From Bacillus sp. DTU_2020_1000418_1_SI_GHA_SEK_038 (lineage in GTDB: Bacteria; Bacillota; Bacilli; Bacillales; Cytobacillaceae), in assembly GCF_032341175.1 (NCBI RefSeq), contig NZ_CP135435.1:1674001-1738000 (forward strand): 64,000 bases of DNA. Direction: 5' to 3'. Under the pieces are notes generated by a model that was given only the letters and a program-made list of their open reading frames with translations, did not search any database and had not been told where the DNA came from. Within the stretch, counting starts at the first letter, position 1, and the number at the start of each line of letters is the position of its first letter. The translations under genes and the position numbers were made by a program. This document shows, in pieces, positions 32,183 through 41,990 of the stretch.

Positions 32183-32731
32183 ATGCCAGAACGCATGGTA
32201 GGTAAACAAGCACCTAGATTTGAAATGGATGCAGTATTAGCAAACAAAGAATTTGGAAAAGTAAGCCTTGAAGAAAATATGAAGAATGATAAGTGGACAG
32301 TTCTTTTCTTCTATCCAATGGACTTTACTTTCGTATGTCCAACTGAAATCACTGCACTTTCAGATCGTTATGATGAGTTTGAAGACTTGGATGCAGAAGT
32401 AATTGGAGTTTCTACAGATACAATTCATACTCACTTAGCTTGGATTAATACTGATCGCAAGAACAACGGGCTTGGTGATTTAAAATATCCATTAGCTGCT
32501 GATACAAATCATGTTGTTTCACGCGATTATGGAGTGTTAATTGAAGAAGAGGGTATCGCACTTCGCGGACTATATATCATCAGCCCAGAAGGCGAATTAA
32601 TGTATTCAGTTGTTAACCACAACAACATTGGCCGTGACGTGGATGAAACACTTCGTGTCCTTCAAGCACTTCAAACTGGCGGACTTTGCCCAGCTAACTG
32701 GAAGCCAGGACAAAGCACATTAAATGTATAA
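32183..32731 (+). CDS. ykuU: 2-Cys peroxiredoxin YkuU
   Basis: Typical 2-Cys peroxiredoxin of 182 residues. The peroxidatic Cys52 is in DFTFVCPTE and the resolving Cys169 in GGLCPANW. It reduces peroxides with electrons from a thioredoxin-like partner, probably YkuV encoded next. The start is ATG 32183, six bases after GGAGGGA; an ATG five codons earlier overlaps that ribosome site. It closely matches the B. subtilis order ykuU-ykuV. Confidence 0.92.
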   Translation: MPERMVGKQAPRFEMDAVLANKEFGKVSLEENMKNDKWTVLFFYPMDFTFVCPTEITALSDRYDEFEDLDAEVIGVSTDTIHTHLAWINTDRKNNGLGDLKYPLAADTNHVVSRDYGVLIEEEGIALRGLYIISPEGELMYSVVNHNNIGRDVDETLRVLQALQTGGLCPANWKPGQSTLNV

Positions 32732-32747
32732 TTAAGAGAATTTTATG

Positions 32748-32777
32748 AAAAGGCCTAACTTGATTGTTAGGTCTTTT
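32748..32777 (+). terminator. Hairpin between ykuU and ykuV
   Basis: AAAAGGCCTAAC / GTTAGGTCTTTT stem. The T tract is inside the arm, so read-through into ykuV is likely. Confidence 0.65.
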
Positions 32778-32822
32778 CTTGAAATATGATCGGATTTTTT
32801 TCTTAATAAGGGGGATAAACCA

Positions 32823-33278
32823 ATGAAATTACGTGAGCAAATGCCTGAGTTAACAGGTGCAACTGAATGGTTAAATGGAGAGGTAACGAAGGCTCAACTT
32901 GTGGGTGAAAAGCCAACTTTAATTCATTTTTGGTCTGTGAGCTGCCATCTTTGTAAAGAAGCTATGCCACATGTTAATAAATTTAGGGATGATTATAAAG
33001 ACCAATTAAATGTTGTTGCGGTTCATATGCCTCGCTCTGAGGACGATTTGGATCTAGAGGCAATCAAAAAAGTAGCTGCAGAGCATGAAATTACACAGCC
33101 TATTTATGTAGACAGTGAGCATAAGTTAAATGAGGCATTCGAAAATCAATACGTCCCAGCTTATTATGTATTTGATAAGGATGGAAGCTTGCGTCATTTC
33201 CAAGCAGGCGGAAGCGGTATGAAAATGCTTGAAAAGCGTGTCAATCGTGTATTAGATGAAATGAATAAAGCAGAATAA
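32823..33278 (+). CDS. ykuV: Thiol-disulfide oxidoreductase YkuV
   Basis: Cytoplasmic thioredoxin-fold protein of 151 residues with active site Cys41-His-Leu-Cys44 and no signal peptide. It follows B. subtilis YkuV nearly throughout (AVHMPRSEDDLD, VPAYYVFDK, QAGGSGMKMLEKRVNRVL). It is expected to reduce YkuU or keep cytosolic thiols reduced. ATG follows AAGGGGGAT. Confidence 0.92.
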   Translation: MKLREQMPELTGATEWLNGEVTKAQLVGEKPTLIHFWSVSCHLCKEAMPHVNKFRDDYKDQLNVVAVHMPRSEDDLDLEAIKKVAAEHEITQPIYVDSEHKLNEAFENQYVPAYYVFDKDGSLRHFQAGGSGMKMLEKRVNRVLDEMNKAE

Positions 33279-33287
33279 AGTGAAAAA

Positions 33288-33319
33288 TGGACCAAGCTCA
33301 AAGTTTGGTTCTTTTTTTT
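33288..33319 (+). terminator. Terminator after ykuV
   Basis: GGACCAAG / TTTGGTTC stem followed by T8. Confidence 0.8.
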
Positions 33320-33364
33320 GAGAATTAGCTCCGTAAAGCTTCATGCTAAAGCAGCGAACAACAC

Positions 33365-33394
33365 TTGACTAATTTCCACAGATAATAATACAAT
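33365..33394 (+). promoter_or_regulatory. Probable SigA promoter of ktrC
   Basis: TTGACT (33365-33370), 18-base spacer, TACAAT (33389-33394). No ydaO-type c-di-AMP riboswitch was seen in the short leader. Confidence 0.6.
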
Positions 33395-33459
33395 AGATAA
33401 ATTATAGCAAGTATGTAAATTATCTGATAAATGATCGTTAAAAAGCTGGAGGAATGATT

Positions 33460-34119
33460 GTGAAAAAGGAATTTGCTGTGATTGGACTTGGGCGTTTTGG
33501 TGGAAGCATCTGCAGGGCTTTGGCAGAGGAAGGCATGGAAGTCATGGCAATTGATGTGGATGAAGATCGTGTTAATGAATTCTCTATGATCGCATCACAT
33601 GCGGTAGTTGGAGATACAACGGACGAAACAGTGATTAAAAGTCTCGGTATTCGAAATTTTGATCATGTCATCGTAGCAATTGGTGATAATATACAGGCAA
33701 GTATTTTAACGACATTAATATTAAAAGAATTGGGAGTAACAAAGATAACCGTTAAAGCCCAAAACGATTATCATGAGAAAGTATTAAGAAAAATTGGTGC
33801 GGATCATGTTGTCCATCCTGAGCGGGATATGGGGAGACGTATAGCTCATAATATCGTTTCTAATAATGTCCTTGATTATTTGGAGCTTTCTGAAGAACAT
33901 AGTATTGTTGAAATTGTAGCGAATGACAAGCTTAGTGGACATACTCTGATTGATTTAGATATACGGGCAAAATATGGAATAAATATTGTAGCAATTAAAA
34001 GAAAAAATGATATCATCGTTTCCCCATTAGCACATGAGGTCATTCAGCTTAATGATATTTTAATTGTTATTGGAGCAGACGTAGATATTAATCGCTTTGA
34101 GAAAAAAGTAATGGGTTAA
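33460..34119 (+). CDS. ktrC: Potassium uptake gating protein KtrC
   Basis: Cytoplasmic regulatory subunit of 219 residues for a Ktr potassium channel. RCK_N domain with Rossmann motif GLGRFGGSICRAL binds ATP/ADP; the RCK_C domain (about 135-219) is where c-di-AMP binds in this family. It matches B. subtilis KtrC (YkqB) closely. The membrane partner (KtrD type) is not in this window. The start is GTG 33460, seven bases after GGAGG; the ATG at 33454 is too close. Confidence 0.92.
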   Translation: MKKEFAVIGLGRFGGSICRALAEEGMEVMAIDVDEDRVNEFSMIASHAVVGDTTDETVIKSLGIRNFDHVIVAIGDNIQASILTTLILKELGVTKITVKAQNDYHEKVLRKIGADHVVHPERDMGRRIAHNIVSNNVLDYLELSEEHSIVEIVANDKLSGHTLIDLDIRAKYGINIVAIKRKNDIIVSPLAHEVIQLNDILIVIGADVDINRFEKKVMG

Positions 34120-34146
34120 TAACAAAAGCTGAAGCTAGACGCAGGC

Positions 34147-34190
34147 AAAAAAAGGCTGTAATTCCATTGAGAATTACAGCCCTTTTTTTA
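34147..34190. terminator. Bidirectional terminator between ktrC and rnjA
   Basis: AAAAAAAGGCTGTAATTC / GAATTACAGCCCTTTTTTT long stem with A and T runs at both ends. Confidence 0.9.
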
Positions 34191-35858
34191 TTATACTTCC
34201 ATAATTATTGGTAAAATCATTGGACGGCGTTTCGTTTTTTCATAAAGGAAAGGCGCTAGTGTATCGGTAATCTCGTTTTTGATTTCTGACCACTGGGTCG
34301 TTTTCCGTTCCATTACCTTGTTTAAATGCTTGTTAATTAATGATTGAGCATCATTAATAAGATCCCCTGATTCTCTCATATAGACGAAGCCGCGTGAGAT
34401 GAGGTCAGGGCCTGCAGATATTTTGAAATCCTTCATATTAATGCTGACAACGACAACTACTAATCCTTCCTCAGAAAGAATTCGGCGATCACGAAGCACG
34501 ATATTGCCGATGTCACCAATTCCGTTTCCGTCAATATAAACCGAACCTGAAGGAATTTTCCCAGCAATTTGTGCTGTATCTTCACTTAGAGCAAGTACTT
34601 CTCCATTATCCATTATAAAGCAGTTTTCATCCTTCACACCGCAATCAACAGCTAGCTTCGCGTGCATCTTTTGCATTCTATATTCACCGTGAATCGGCAT
34701 GAAGAATTTTGGCTTAATTAACCTTAGCATTAACTTTTGCTCTTCTTGACCACCATGTCCTGAAGTGTGAATATCACTTAGCTTTCCATAAATAACCTCT
34801 GCACCAGCACGAGAAAGCATATCTATGGTTCTGCTCACACTAATTGTATTTCCTGGAATAGGTGAAGAGGAGAAGACAACAGTATCGCCTGGGTTAATTT
34901 GAATTTGACGATGAGTCCCATTAGCAATACGTGATAGAGCAGCCATCGGTTCACCTTGACTCCCAGTACATAAAATAGTTACTTGGTTTGATGGCAAGCG
35001 ATTAATTTGCTGTGCATCAATAAATGTGTCCTTAGGCGCCTGAATGTAGCCAAGCTCTTGTCCGATATTTATTGCTGCTTCCATACTGCGTCCAAATACA
35101 GCAATTTTTCTTCCATTTGAAACAGCTGCTTCAGTCACTTGCTGAAGACGGTGAATATTGGAAGCAAAGGTTGCAAAGATCACTCGGCCTTCTACTTTGC
35201 GGAATATGTCATGAATGCTTTCACCAACTCGGCGTTCTGACATTGTAAACTCGGGAATTTCACTATTCGTGCTATCAGATAATAAGCAAAGCACGCCTTC
35301 TTTCCCGATTTCAGCCATCTTTGTTAAGTTGGCAGGTTCACCAACTGGCGTAAAATCAAACTTAAAATCACCTGTATGAACAATTTGACCTGGTGGTGTT
35401 TTTACGACAATCCCGTATGAGTCTGGAATACTATGAGTTGTCCGAAAAAAAGTAACGGACGTTTTTCTAAACTTAATGACATCATCTTCTTTAATTTCAT
35501 GCATTTTAGTTTGTCGCAGTAGTCCGTGCTCTTCTAATTTATTGCGAAGCAAACCAAGTGCAAGCTTACCGCCATAAATAGGAATGTTAACCTCTCTTAA
35601 TAAATAGGGAATTCCGCCAATATGGTCTTCATGTCCGTGCGTGATAAAAAGACCTTTAATTTTGTCTTCATTTTTTACTAAATACGTATAATCAGGTATT
35701 ACATAATCAATGCCAAGGAGTTCGTCTTCAGGAAATTTAATTCCTGCATCAATTAAGATGATTTCATCCTGGAATTGAACAGCATACGTGTTCTTTCCGA
35801 TTTCTCCTAGTCCTCCTAGGGCGAAAACTGCTGTTTGATCATTTTTTACAAATTTCAT
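34191..35858 (-). CDS. rnjA: Ribonuclease J1
   Basis: RNase of 555 residues, the same length as B. subtilis RNase J1. The metallo-beta-lactamase motif is [11 protein letters not shown], followed by a beta-CASP domain (about 210-370) and a C-terminal domain. It degrades RNA 5'-to-3' from monophosphorylated ends and also cuts internally; it is central to mRNA turnover and rRNA maturation. It begins 3 bases after rpoY ends, so both form one operon as in B. subtilis. Confidence 0.96.
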   Translation of the reverse strand: MKFVKNDQTAVFALGGLGEIGKNTYAVQFQDEIILIDAGIKFPEDELLGIDYVIPDYTYLVKNEDKIKGLFITHGHEDHIGGIPYLLREVNIPIYGGKLALGLLRNKLEEHGLLRQTKMHEIKEDDVIKFRKTSVTFFRTTHSIPDSYGIVVKTPPGQIVHTGDFKFDFTPVGEPANLTKMAEIGKEGVLCLLSDSTNSEIPEFTMSERRVGESIHDIFRKVEGRVIFATFASNIHRLQQVTEAAVSNGRKIAVFGRSMEAAINIGQELGYIQAPKDTFIDAQQINRLPSNQVTILCTGSQGEPMAALSRIANGTHRQIQINPGDTVVFSSSPIPGNTISVSRTIDMLSRAGAEVIYGKLSDIHTSGHGGQEEQKLMLRLIKPKFFMPIHGEYRMQKMHAKLAVDCGVKDENCFIMDNGEVLALSEDTAQIAGKIPSGSVYIDGNGIGDIGNIVLRDRRILSEEGLVVVVVSINMKDFKISAGPDLISRGFVYMRESGDLINDAQSLINKHLNKVMERKTTQWSEIKNEITDTLAPFLYEKTKRRPMILPIIMEV

Positions 35859-35861
35859 AAT

Positions 35862-36074
35862 TTATTCTATCTCCAATACTTTAAAGTCTTCACTTTGTTT
35901 TTCAAATTCTAAAAATTGTCCCTCTAATACGGTGATGAACTCAATATTAAAAGGTTTCTCCGCTAATTTAAGCCGTACATCTCTTTCAGATTCTCCTTCA
36001 ACATAAATAGATTGTGTTTTTTCACGAACAGGTACCTCTTTTTTTGATTCTTGATAAAAAACTTTAAAAATCAT
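35862..36074 (-). CDS. rpoY: RNA polymerase epsilon subunit RpoY
   Basis: Protein of 70 residues, the small Firmicutes-specific epsilon subunit (YkzG). Blocks [20 protein letters not shown] and [17 protein letters not shown] are typical. It binds core RNA polymerase and has a fold like the phage protein Gp2. ATG follows GGAGAGA. It is the first gene of the rpoY-rnjA operon. Confidence 0.93.
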   Translation of the reverse strand: MIFKVFYQESKKEVPVREKTQSIYVEGESERDVRLKLAEKPFNIEFITVLEGQFLEFEKQSEDFKVLEIE

Positions 36075-36243
36075 TAAAATCTCTCCTTCATCCGAATAAC
36101 TTTTTCTATTATATATAAAATTAACATGATTTACATGTTTTTTCTTATTAAAGAGTAAATTTGTATGTAAATGGTTTTTTAATATAAGTCAACATGATAC
36201 GATAAGGAACGAGCCCTTCGCAAGAATGAAGGGCTCAAGTATA

Positions 36244-36546
36244 AACTGTCTAGCTTCAGCCCCCAGCCCCGATGTACAGGACGTACTAGTGTCGACAATG
36301 CGACAGGACAGGGAAAGCTTCGTCAGCGACACATCGCACGACCAAAAGCGGAGCTTTTGGGAGGATGTCGCGTTTTTGTCGACCTCGAGGTCATAAGCCA
36401 ATCCGTCATGAAGGTTAAAGTGCAACCTTCCTGCCGGCTCGTCTTATGCTTGTCGGACTTGCACAGGATGTGCTGACATCGATGTTCGCCACAGGACGTG
36501 GCGGTCTTTAATCGATGTTCCCTGTCAGGGCGCTTCCGCATTTCTT
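36244..36546 (-). repeat. Dispersed repeat, copy 2 (core plus modules B and C', minus orientation)
   Basis: A 303-bp composite copy. Read on the minus strand it has the left end GCGGAAGCGCC, an extra module C' with hairpins (CCGCCAC-GTCC-TGTGGCG between two ATCGAT sites), the core hairpin, module B, and the right end CTGAAGCTAGACAG. In the core the outer pair CACAAG/CTTGTG of other copies is CATAAG/CTTATG, and GAAAGGT/ACCTTTC is GAAGGTT/AACCTTC: compensatory changes. Confidence 0.85.
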
Positions 36547-36866
36547 TTAAGCTATAGTTTTCTTTCGCAGCATATCTCTCCACTGTTTTAAAAGCTTCTT
36601 TCTTAGCTTCTTTAACATTGTGGATCAACTCCTTACTTTCTATTTTAAACAATCCTTGTCCAAAGTAAAGTATTCAAGGATGGTATTAAAAGATTTAGTT
36701 GTTTTATTATATGACAAATTTAGTTAATCTCTCGTGGATATTTTTGGGCAGCTCATAAAATAGTGAAAGATTCCTCTATTATAAACTTGATTGACAATTA
36801 GCTAAAATGGGTTTAGTGTTTTATTACGCAAATCGAAATTTTTTTTAAATTAGTTTTGAAGTAAGG
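36547..36866. other. Region between repeat copy 2 and the EamA gene
   Basis: About 320 bases. On the minus strand an ATG at 36618 with AAGGAG ten bases upstream opens a 23-codon frame (stop 36547-36549) for a very basic peptide (MLKKLRKK start, about half Lys/Arg). In another frame a longer stretch runs from 36652 into the repeat (KEAKKEAFKTVERYAAKE) and may be the remains of a gene cut by the repeat. Neither is certain. The rest is AT-rich promoter DNA. Confidence 0.35.
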
Positions 36867-37769
36867 ATGAGGAAAATGGGAAAGCTATACAGTGCATTAG
36901 CGATTTTAAGCATCATTTGGGGAACGTCATTTTTATTTATTAAGCTATTGCTGGAAGATTTGGGACCTGCTGGAGTTGTTTTTGGAAGATCCCTTTTTGG
37001 CTTTTTGATTCTAGCCATTTTCGTTCTAATTAAACGGGAAAAAATTCATTACAAAGAGCTTCCATTAACAAAGCTTTTCGTAGTGGGATTACTAAACAAT
37101 ACATTGCCATGGCTGCTTATTTCTATGGGGCAGACGAAGATCTCTTCAAGCTTAGCTTCCATTATTAATGCTACAACACCTATCTGGACACTCCTAATTG
37201 GAACGCTTTTTTTCTCAACGGTTTTAAGAAAAAATCAATGGATCGGTATTGGACTTGGTTTTATTGGAATTTTTATAATATCTGATTTAACATCTGGTGA
37301 CTTACTTTCAGGACATTTTTCGGGAATCCTGTTTTTATTAGGTGCGACTATTTGTTATGGCGCAGGCACACAACTGACAAAGAAAACATTAGGTCAAGTA
37401 TCGAGCTTACATATATCCTTATTTACCTTATTTTCTGCTGCGTTGATTAGTTTTTTCGTGATGTTGTTTTCTTCGCCCGATTCCTTTGCTGCTTTTACGG
37501 AATGGCATGTCATTTTCTCGCTGCTAGGCTTAGGTTCTTTAGGCTCAGGAGTTGCCTATCTGCTATTTTACTATTTAGTAAAAGAAGGAGGCCCGGAATT
37601 TGCTTCCTTGGTAACCTATCTAGTGCCAGGATCAGCCATTTTATGGGGAGCTTTCATATTGGGAGAAAGTATTCATTTTACAATGATTGTTGGCCTGCTA
37701 ATCATTTTTCTTGGTGTTTATATCACCTCCACTAAAGAAAAACAAAAAGAAGGCAAAGCTGCAGCTTAA
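36867..37769 (+). CDS. EamA/DMT family transporter
   Basis: Membrane protein of 300 residues with ten hydrophobic segments in two EamA repeats (about 8-138 and 152-288). The family exports or imports small metabolites such as amino acids or nucleotide derivatives; the substrate is unknown. ATG at 36867 and ATG at 36876 are both possible starts, with AAGG or GAGG as ribosome site. It lies between rpoY and ykrA, where B. subtilis has no such gene, so it is an insertion near repeat copy 2. Confidence 0.85.
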   Translation: MRKMGKLYSALAILSIIWGTSFLFIKLLLEDLGPAGVVFGRSLFGFLILAIFVLIKREKIHYKELPLTKLFVVGLLNNTLPWLLISMGQTKISSSLASIINATTPIWTLLIGTLFFSTVLRKNQWIGIGLGFIGIFIISDLTSGDLLSGHFSGILFLLGATICYGAGTQLTKKTLGQVSSLHISLFTLFSAALISFFVMLFSSPDSFAAFTEWHVIFSLLGLGSLGSGVAYLLFYYLVKEGGPEFASLVTYLVPGSAILWGAFILGESIHFTMIVGLLIIFLGVYITSTKEKQKEGKAAA

Positions 37770-37796
37770 TATGTTTTAGAAGGGAAAGGAACATAA

Positions 37797-38567
37797 TTGA
37801 AAAAAATAGTATTCTTTGATATAGATGGAACATTGTTAGATAGTGATAAACAGCTCCCAAAGTCAACAAAACATGCACTGGAGCAATTAAAGGATAACGG
37901 CGTATTTGTTGCAATTGCAACAGGGCGTGCCCCCTTTATGTTTGACAGGCTGCGCAAAGAGCTGGATATCGATTCCTTTGTAAGCTTTAATGGACAATAT
38001 GTGGTTTTTGAGAATGAAGTCATATTTAAAAATGGTCTGCCATCAGCGGAACTTGAAAAATTAGTGACTTACTCAAGTGAGAGAGGACATTCTCTAGTGT
38101 TTTTAGATGAAAAAGAAATGAAATCTTCAGAACTTGATAACAGACTAATAGAAGAAAGTATCGGAAGTTTGAAATTTCCGTATCCAGAAAAAGATATTGA
38201 GTTTTATAAAAATAAGGAAATCTATCAAGCCTTAGTATTTTCAGAAGAAAAAGAGGATGCGGCTTATGAAAGAGATTTTCCAAACTTCCGTTTTATTCGC
38301 TGGCATCAATTTTCAACAGATGTGTTGCCGGCTGGAGGTTCAAAAGCAGAGGGAATAAAGCTAATGATTAGCAGACTGGGAATTGAAATGAAGAATGTTT
38401 ATGCTTTCGGGGATGGATTAAATGATAAAGAAATGCTTCAATCAGTTGGAACAGGGATTGCTATGGGGAATGCATTAGACGAAGTTAAACTTGCTGCAGA
38501 TGTTACAACAACATCGGTAAATAACAACGGCATTTGGGACGGCTTGAAAAAAGTAGGATTAATTTAG
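37797..38567 (+). CDS. ykrA: Cof-type HAD phosphatase YkrA
   Basis: HAD-superfamily hydrolase of 256 residues. Motif I is FFDIDGTLLD with the nucleophile Asp, motif II is IATGRAP, and motif IV is GDGLNDKEML. A type IIB cap lies between about residues 85 and 185. Such enzymes dephosphorylate sugar phosphates or FMN; the substrate here is not known. TTG start at 37797 behind AAAGGAA. Position before def agrees with B. subtilis ykrA. Confidence 0.88.
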   Translation: MKKIVFFDIDGTLLDSDKQLPKSTKHALEQLKDNGVFVAIATGRAPFMFDRLRKELDIDSFVSFNGQYVVFENEVIFKNGLPSAELEKLVTYSSERGHSLVFLDEKEMKSSELDNRLIEESIGSLKFPYPEKDIEFYKNKEIYQALVFSEEKEDAAYERDFPNFRFIRWHQFSTDVLPAGGSKAEGIKLMISRLGIEMKNVYAFGDGLNDKEMLQSVGTGIAMGNALDEVKLAADVTTTSVNNNGIWDGLKKVGLI

Positions 38568-38580
38568 GGGGAATTAGAGC

Positions 38581-38620
38581 ATAGGAAAAGACTGAACGCT
38601 AATGTTCAGTCTTTTCCTAT
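38581..38620. terminator. Bidirectional terminator between ykrA and def
   Basis: A perfect 17-bp stem (ATAGGAAAAGACTGAAC and its complement) with a 6-base loop between convergent genes. Confidence 0.85.
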
Positions 38621-38647
38621 GGGTCTTAAAATCCAATAGGCATAGTT

Positions 38648-39202
38648 CTATCTTTCGATTGGAATAGCTCCCTCTATTGGCTTAAATGGATCTTCTTTAT
38701 TAATATGATCATAAAACATAATTCCGTTCAGGTGATCAATTTCGTGCTGAAACACGATAGCTAATATCCCTTTTAGCCTTAATTTGACTTCAACTCCATC
38801 AAGGGTAGTTCCTTGAACAGTTATTCTTGCATATCTCGGAACATTTCCAGGAATCGATTCATCAACTGATAAACAGCCTTCCCCGGAAGTTAGGTACGTT
38901 TGTTCAACAGAATGGCTTTTAATTTTTGGATTAAACAGCGCATAATTATGAAGAGTTCCTTTTTCATCCTTAAGGTAAACAGCAATCATCCTTTTTGAAA
39001 TATTGATTTGCGGAGCAGCCAAACCAATGCCTGCACGAAGCCCGTATTTTTCAGCAATCTCTGGGTTCTGACTGTTTATTACATAGTCTAAAAGGCTTTG
39101 AAGTATTCCTTTATCCTCCTCGGAAGGCGGAAGTGCGACTTCTTTTGCAACTTTTCTTAATGTGGGATGCCCATCACGAATAATATCCTTCATCGTTAAC
39201 AT
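38648..39202 (-). CDS. def: Peptide deformylase (YkrB type)
   Basis: Metalloenzyme of 184 residues that removes the N-formyl group from new proteins. All three motifs are present: GIGLAAPQI, EGCLSVDE (metal Cys) and FQHEIDHLNG (metal His pair and catalytic Glu). It has the type 2 insertion and the length of B. subtilis YkrB. The start is ATG 39202, about nine bases after CAGGAG; three extra upstream codons are not needed. Monocistronic. Confidence 0.93.
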   Translation of the reverse strand: MLTMKDIIRDGHPTLRKVAKEVALPPSEEDKGILQSLLDYVINSQNPEIAEKYGLRAGIGLAAPQINISKRMIAVYLKDEKGTLHNYALFNPKIKSHSVEQTYLTSGEGCLSVDESIPGNVPRYARITVQGTTLDGVEVKLRLKGILAIVFQHEIDHLNGIMFYDHINKEDPFKPIEGAIPIER

Positions 39203-39286
39203 TTCCTTCACTCCTGTAGCATAAAATCAATCGGCGAATTATTAATTACTTTATTTAGTCTATCAAAATGAATGAAAAATGTTAAT

Positions 39287-39317
39287 AAAAAGGGAAGGTG
39301 CATTTTTGCACCTTCCC
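39287..39317 (-). terminator. Terminator of the YjcZ-type gene
   Basis: On the minus strand, GGGAAGGTGCA / TGCACCTTCCC stem followed by T5. Confidence 0.88.
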
Positions 39318-39325
39318 CATGAATA

Positions 39326-39463
39326 TTATCTCCAGCAAGCGCAGCCAACGATGATAAGAAGAATGAAAAGCACAACAATCAGCGCGAAGCCTCTGCCGTA
39401 GCCCGCACCTCCAACAAACCCTGGATAGCCGCAGCCATAACCGTATCCGCCATAACCATACAT
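39326..39463 (-). CDS. YjcZ family sporulation protein
   Basis: Protein of 45 residues with a Gly/Tyr-rich N-terminal half ([16 protein letters not shown]) and a C-terminal membrane helix ([19 protein letters not shown]). This layout defines the YjcZ family of small sporulation proteins. ATG follows GGGAGG. A SigK-like promoter lies upstream, fitting late mother-cell expression, and a strong terminator follows. Three Cys residues are unusual. Confidence 0.85.
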   Translation of the reverse strand: MYGYGGYGYGCGYPGFVGGAGYGRGFALIVVLFILLIIVGCACWR

Positions 39464-39525
39464 GAAGGATAACCTCCCTAAAAGTAGATTACCGCCCACA
39501 AATATTTTCTATAGGACGATTAATA

Positions 39526-39553
39526 TAGCCTATGTTTGGAGGATTTTGTTGGT
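39526..39553 (-). promoter_or_regulatory. Candidate SigK promoter of the YjcZ-type gene
   Basis: On the minus strand, AC (39553-39552), 17 bases and CATAGGCTA (39534-39526) match the SigK pattern AC-N16/17-CATAnnnTA. The predicted leader is about 55 bases. Confidence 0.5.
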
Positions 39554-39682
39554 GAAGGCCTTTGCCTATGTCATAAATGAAAAGTATTGGGAATAGATTG
39601 TTAGTGGACAAGCCTTCTAAGTATTGAAAAATGAAAAGGCTGCAGGTATAGTTAAATTGTTCTAATTAAGGAGGTTTAAAGT

Positions 39683-40351
39683 GTGTCGGTACCTATAAAA
39701 AGCTGCCTATTAATTATTTGTATAAGTGCGGTTATGATCATTTCTGGCTGTTTAAGTACTAGCTCACCTGTTGAGAAAATATATGATGTGCTAGAAAGAG
39801 TTGTTGCATCGGAAGAGGTATTTGAAAAGCAGCAGGATCCGTTAGTTGAATTAGAAAAGAAAGAAAAAGAAATTTATGATAAAATAATTTCCCTTGGAAT
39901 GAAGGAAATTGAAGAAGTTTCTATATTGTCAAATGAAGCTGCCAATATCGTTGACCAGAGGCAAGAGCATATGGTGAAGGAAAAGGAAAGCATTAAAGCG
40001 TCTGAAAAGGAGTTTAAATCTTTAGAATCCCTAATTGAAGAAATTGATGAGCCTAAACTAAAAGGATTATCTCAAGATTTATTCGATTGTATGATGGAAA
40101 GATATGCCACCCATGAAGAAATATTTCAACATTACTCTAAAGCGGTTCAATTAGATAAAGATCTTTATGCTATGTTTAAAGAAGAAAGTCTTCAATTGAT
40201 TCAGCTTGAGGATCAAATCAATAAAATTAATGAAGCATATGGAAATATTATTAATGCTAATAAAAAATTTAATGATAAAACAAAGCAATATAATGAATTA
40301 AAATTATCCTTCTATAAAGAATCCGGACTAGACGTTAAAATGAAGGACTAA
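39683..40351 (+). CDS. ykyA: YkyA family lipoprotein
   Basis: Lipoprotein of 222 residues with lipobox ISGC and Cys23. The mature part is almost all helical and highly charged, with coiled-coil stretches (LVELEKKEKEIYDKI, MVKEKESIKASEKEFKSLESLIEE). It matches B. subtilis YkyA in size and place, between def and pdhA. Its function in the cell envelope is unknown. GTG 39683 follows AAGGAGG by eight bases. Confidence 0.85.
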   Translation: MSVPIKSCLLIICISAVMIISGCLSTSSPVEKIYDVLERVVASEEVFEKQQDPLVELEKKEKEIYDKIISLGMKEIEEVSILSNEAANIVDQRQEHMVKEKESIKASEKEFKSLESLIEEIDEPKLKGLSQDLFDCMMERYATHEEIFQHYSKAVQLDKDLYAMFKEESLQLIQLEDQINKINEAYGNIINANKKFNDKTKQYNELKLSFYKESGLDVKMKD

Positions 40352-40354
40352 TGA

Positions 40355-40387
40355 GCAAGGGCAGCATTTACTAAATGCTGCCCTTGC
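40355..40387 (+). terminator. Terminator after ykyA
   Basis: GCAAGGGCAGCATTT / AAATGCTGCCCTTGC perfect stem, 4 bases after the stop codon. Confidence 0.88.
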
Positions 40388-40434
40388 TATATTTTACAAT
40401 ACAATATTAAATTATCCTCTGGAATGATGTGCTA

Positions 40435-40461
40435 TAACACGCTGCTAGTGTTACTTTTTTT
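40435..40461 (+). terminator. Second terminator-like hairpin upstream of pdhA
   Basis: TAACAC / GTGTTA stem with a 7-base loop, then C and T7. It has no gene directly before it except ykyA, whose own terminator is 48 bases upstream, so it could end a short transcript or serve as back-up. Confidence 0.55.
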
Positions 40462-40522
40462 ATAGAACAGCGCATAAAGAATTATAATACAGAATTTCTC
40501 GAAGGGAATTACTTAAAAAACG

Positions 40523-40536
40523 TGAAAACGTTGTAA
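40523..40536 (+). promoter_or_regulatory. CcpA cre site upstream of pdhA
   Basis: TGAAAACGTTGTAA matches the cre consensus TGWNANCGNTNWCA at all but one defined position. It lies about 19 bases upstream of a -35-like TTGACG (40555-40560; spacer 17; TAAACT at 40578-40583). A cre upstream of the promoter suggests activation by CcpA rather than repression. Confidence 0.6.
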
Positions 40537-40604
40537 AAACTTAATATCAAGTAGTTGACGGAAGAAATAATGTGATTTAAACTTAAAATCATTAATAGAA
40601 ATGT

Positions 40605-40635
40605 GTATCAATTTTGTTGCAAATTTAATTGATAC
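40605..40635 (+). promoter_or_regulatory. Inverted repeat in the pdhA promoter region
   Basis: GTATCAATT (40605-40613) and AATTGATAC (40627-40635) are perfect 9-bp arms with a 13-base centre. A second possible promoter (TTGCAA 40617-40622, 17 bases, TAAGAT 40640-40645) overlaps it. A regulator bound here would affect pdh transcription; it is not identified. Confidence 0.5.
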
Positions 40636-40733
40636 AGAATAAGATAGAATATGAGTTAACAACAATAGAAGTTATAAACTGAAGAAAATGGAATCCTAAA
40701 AAAGCAGAAATCCAGGCAATTATTTATTTCTGA

Positions 40734-41987
<1,254 letters not shown>

Positions 41988-41990
41988 GCC

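Noticed and set aside
33279..33459. Possible c-di-AMP (ydaO-type) riboswitch before ktrC
   Set aside because: The leader is too short and AT-rich and lacks conserved ydaO elements.
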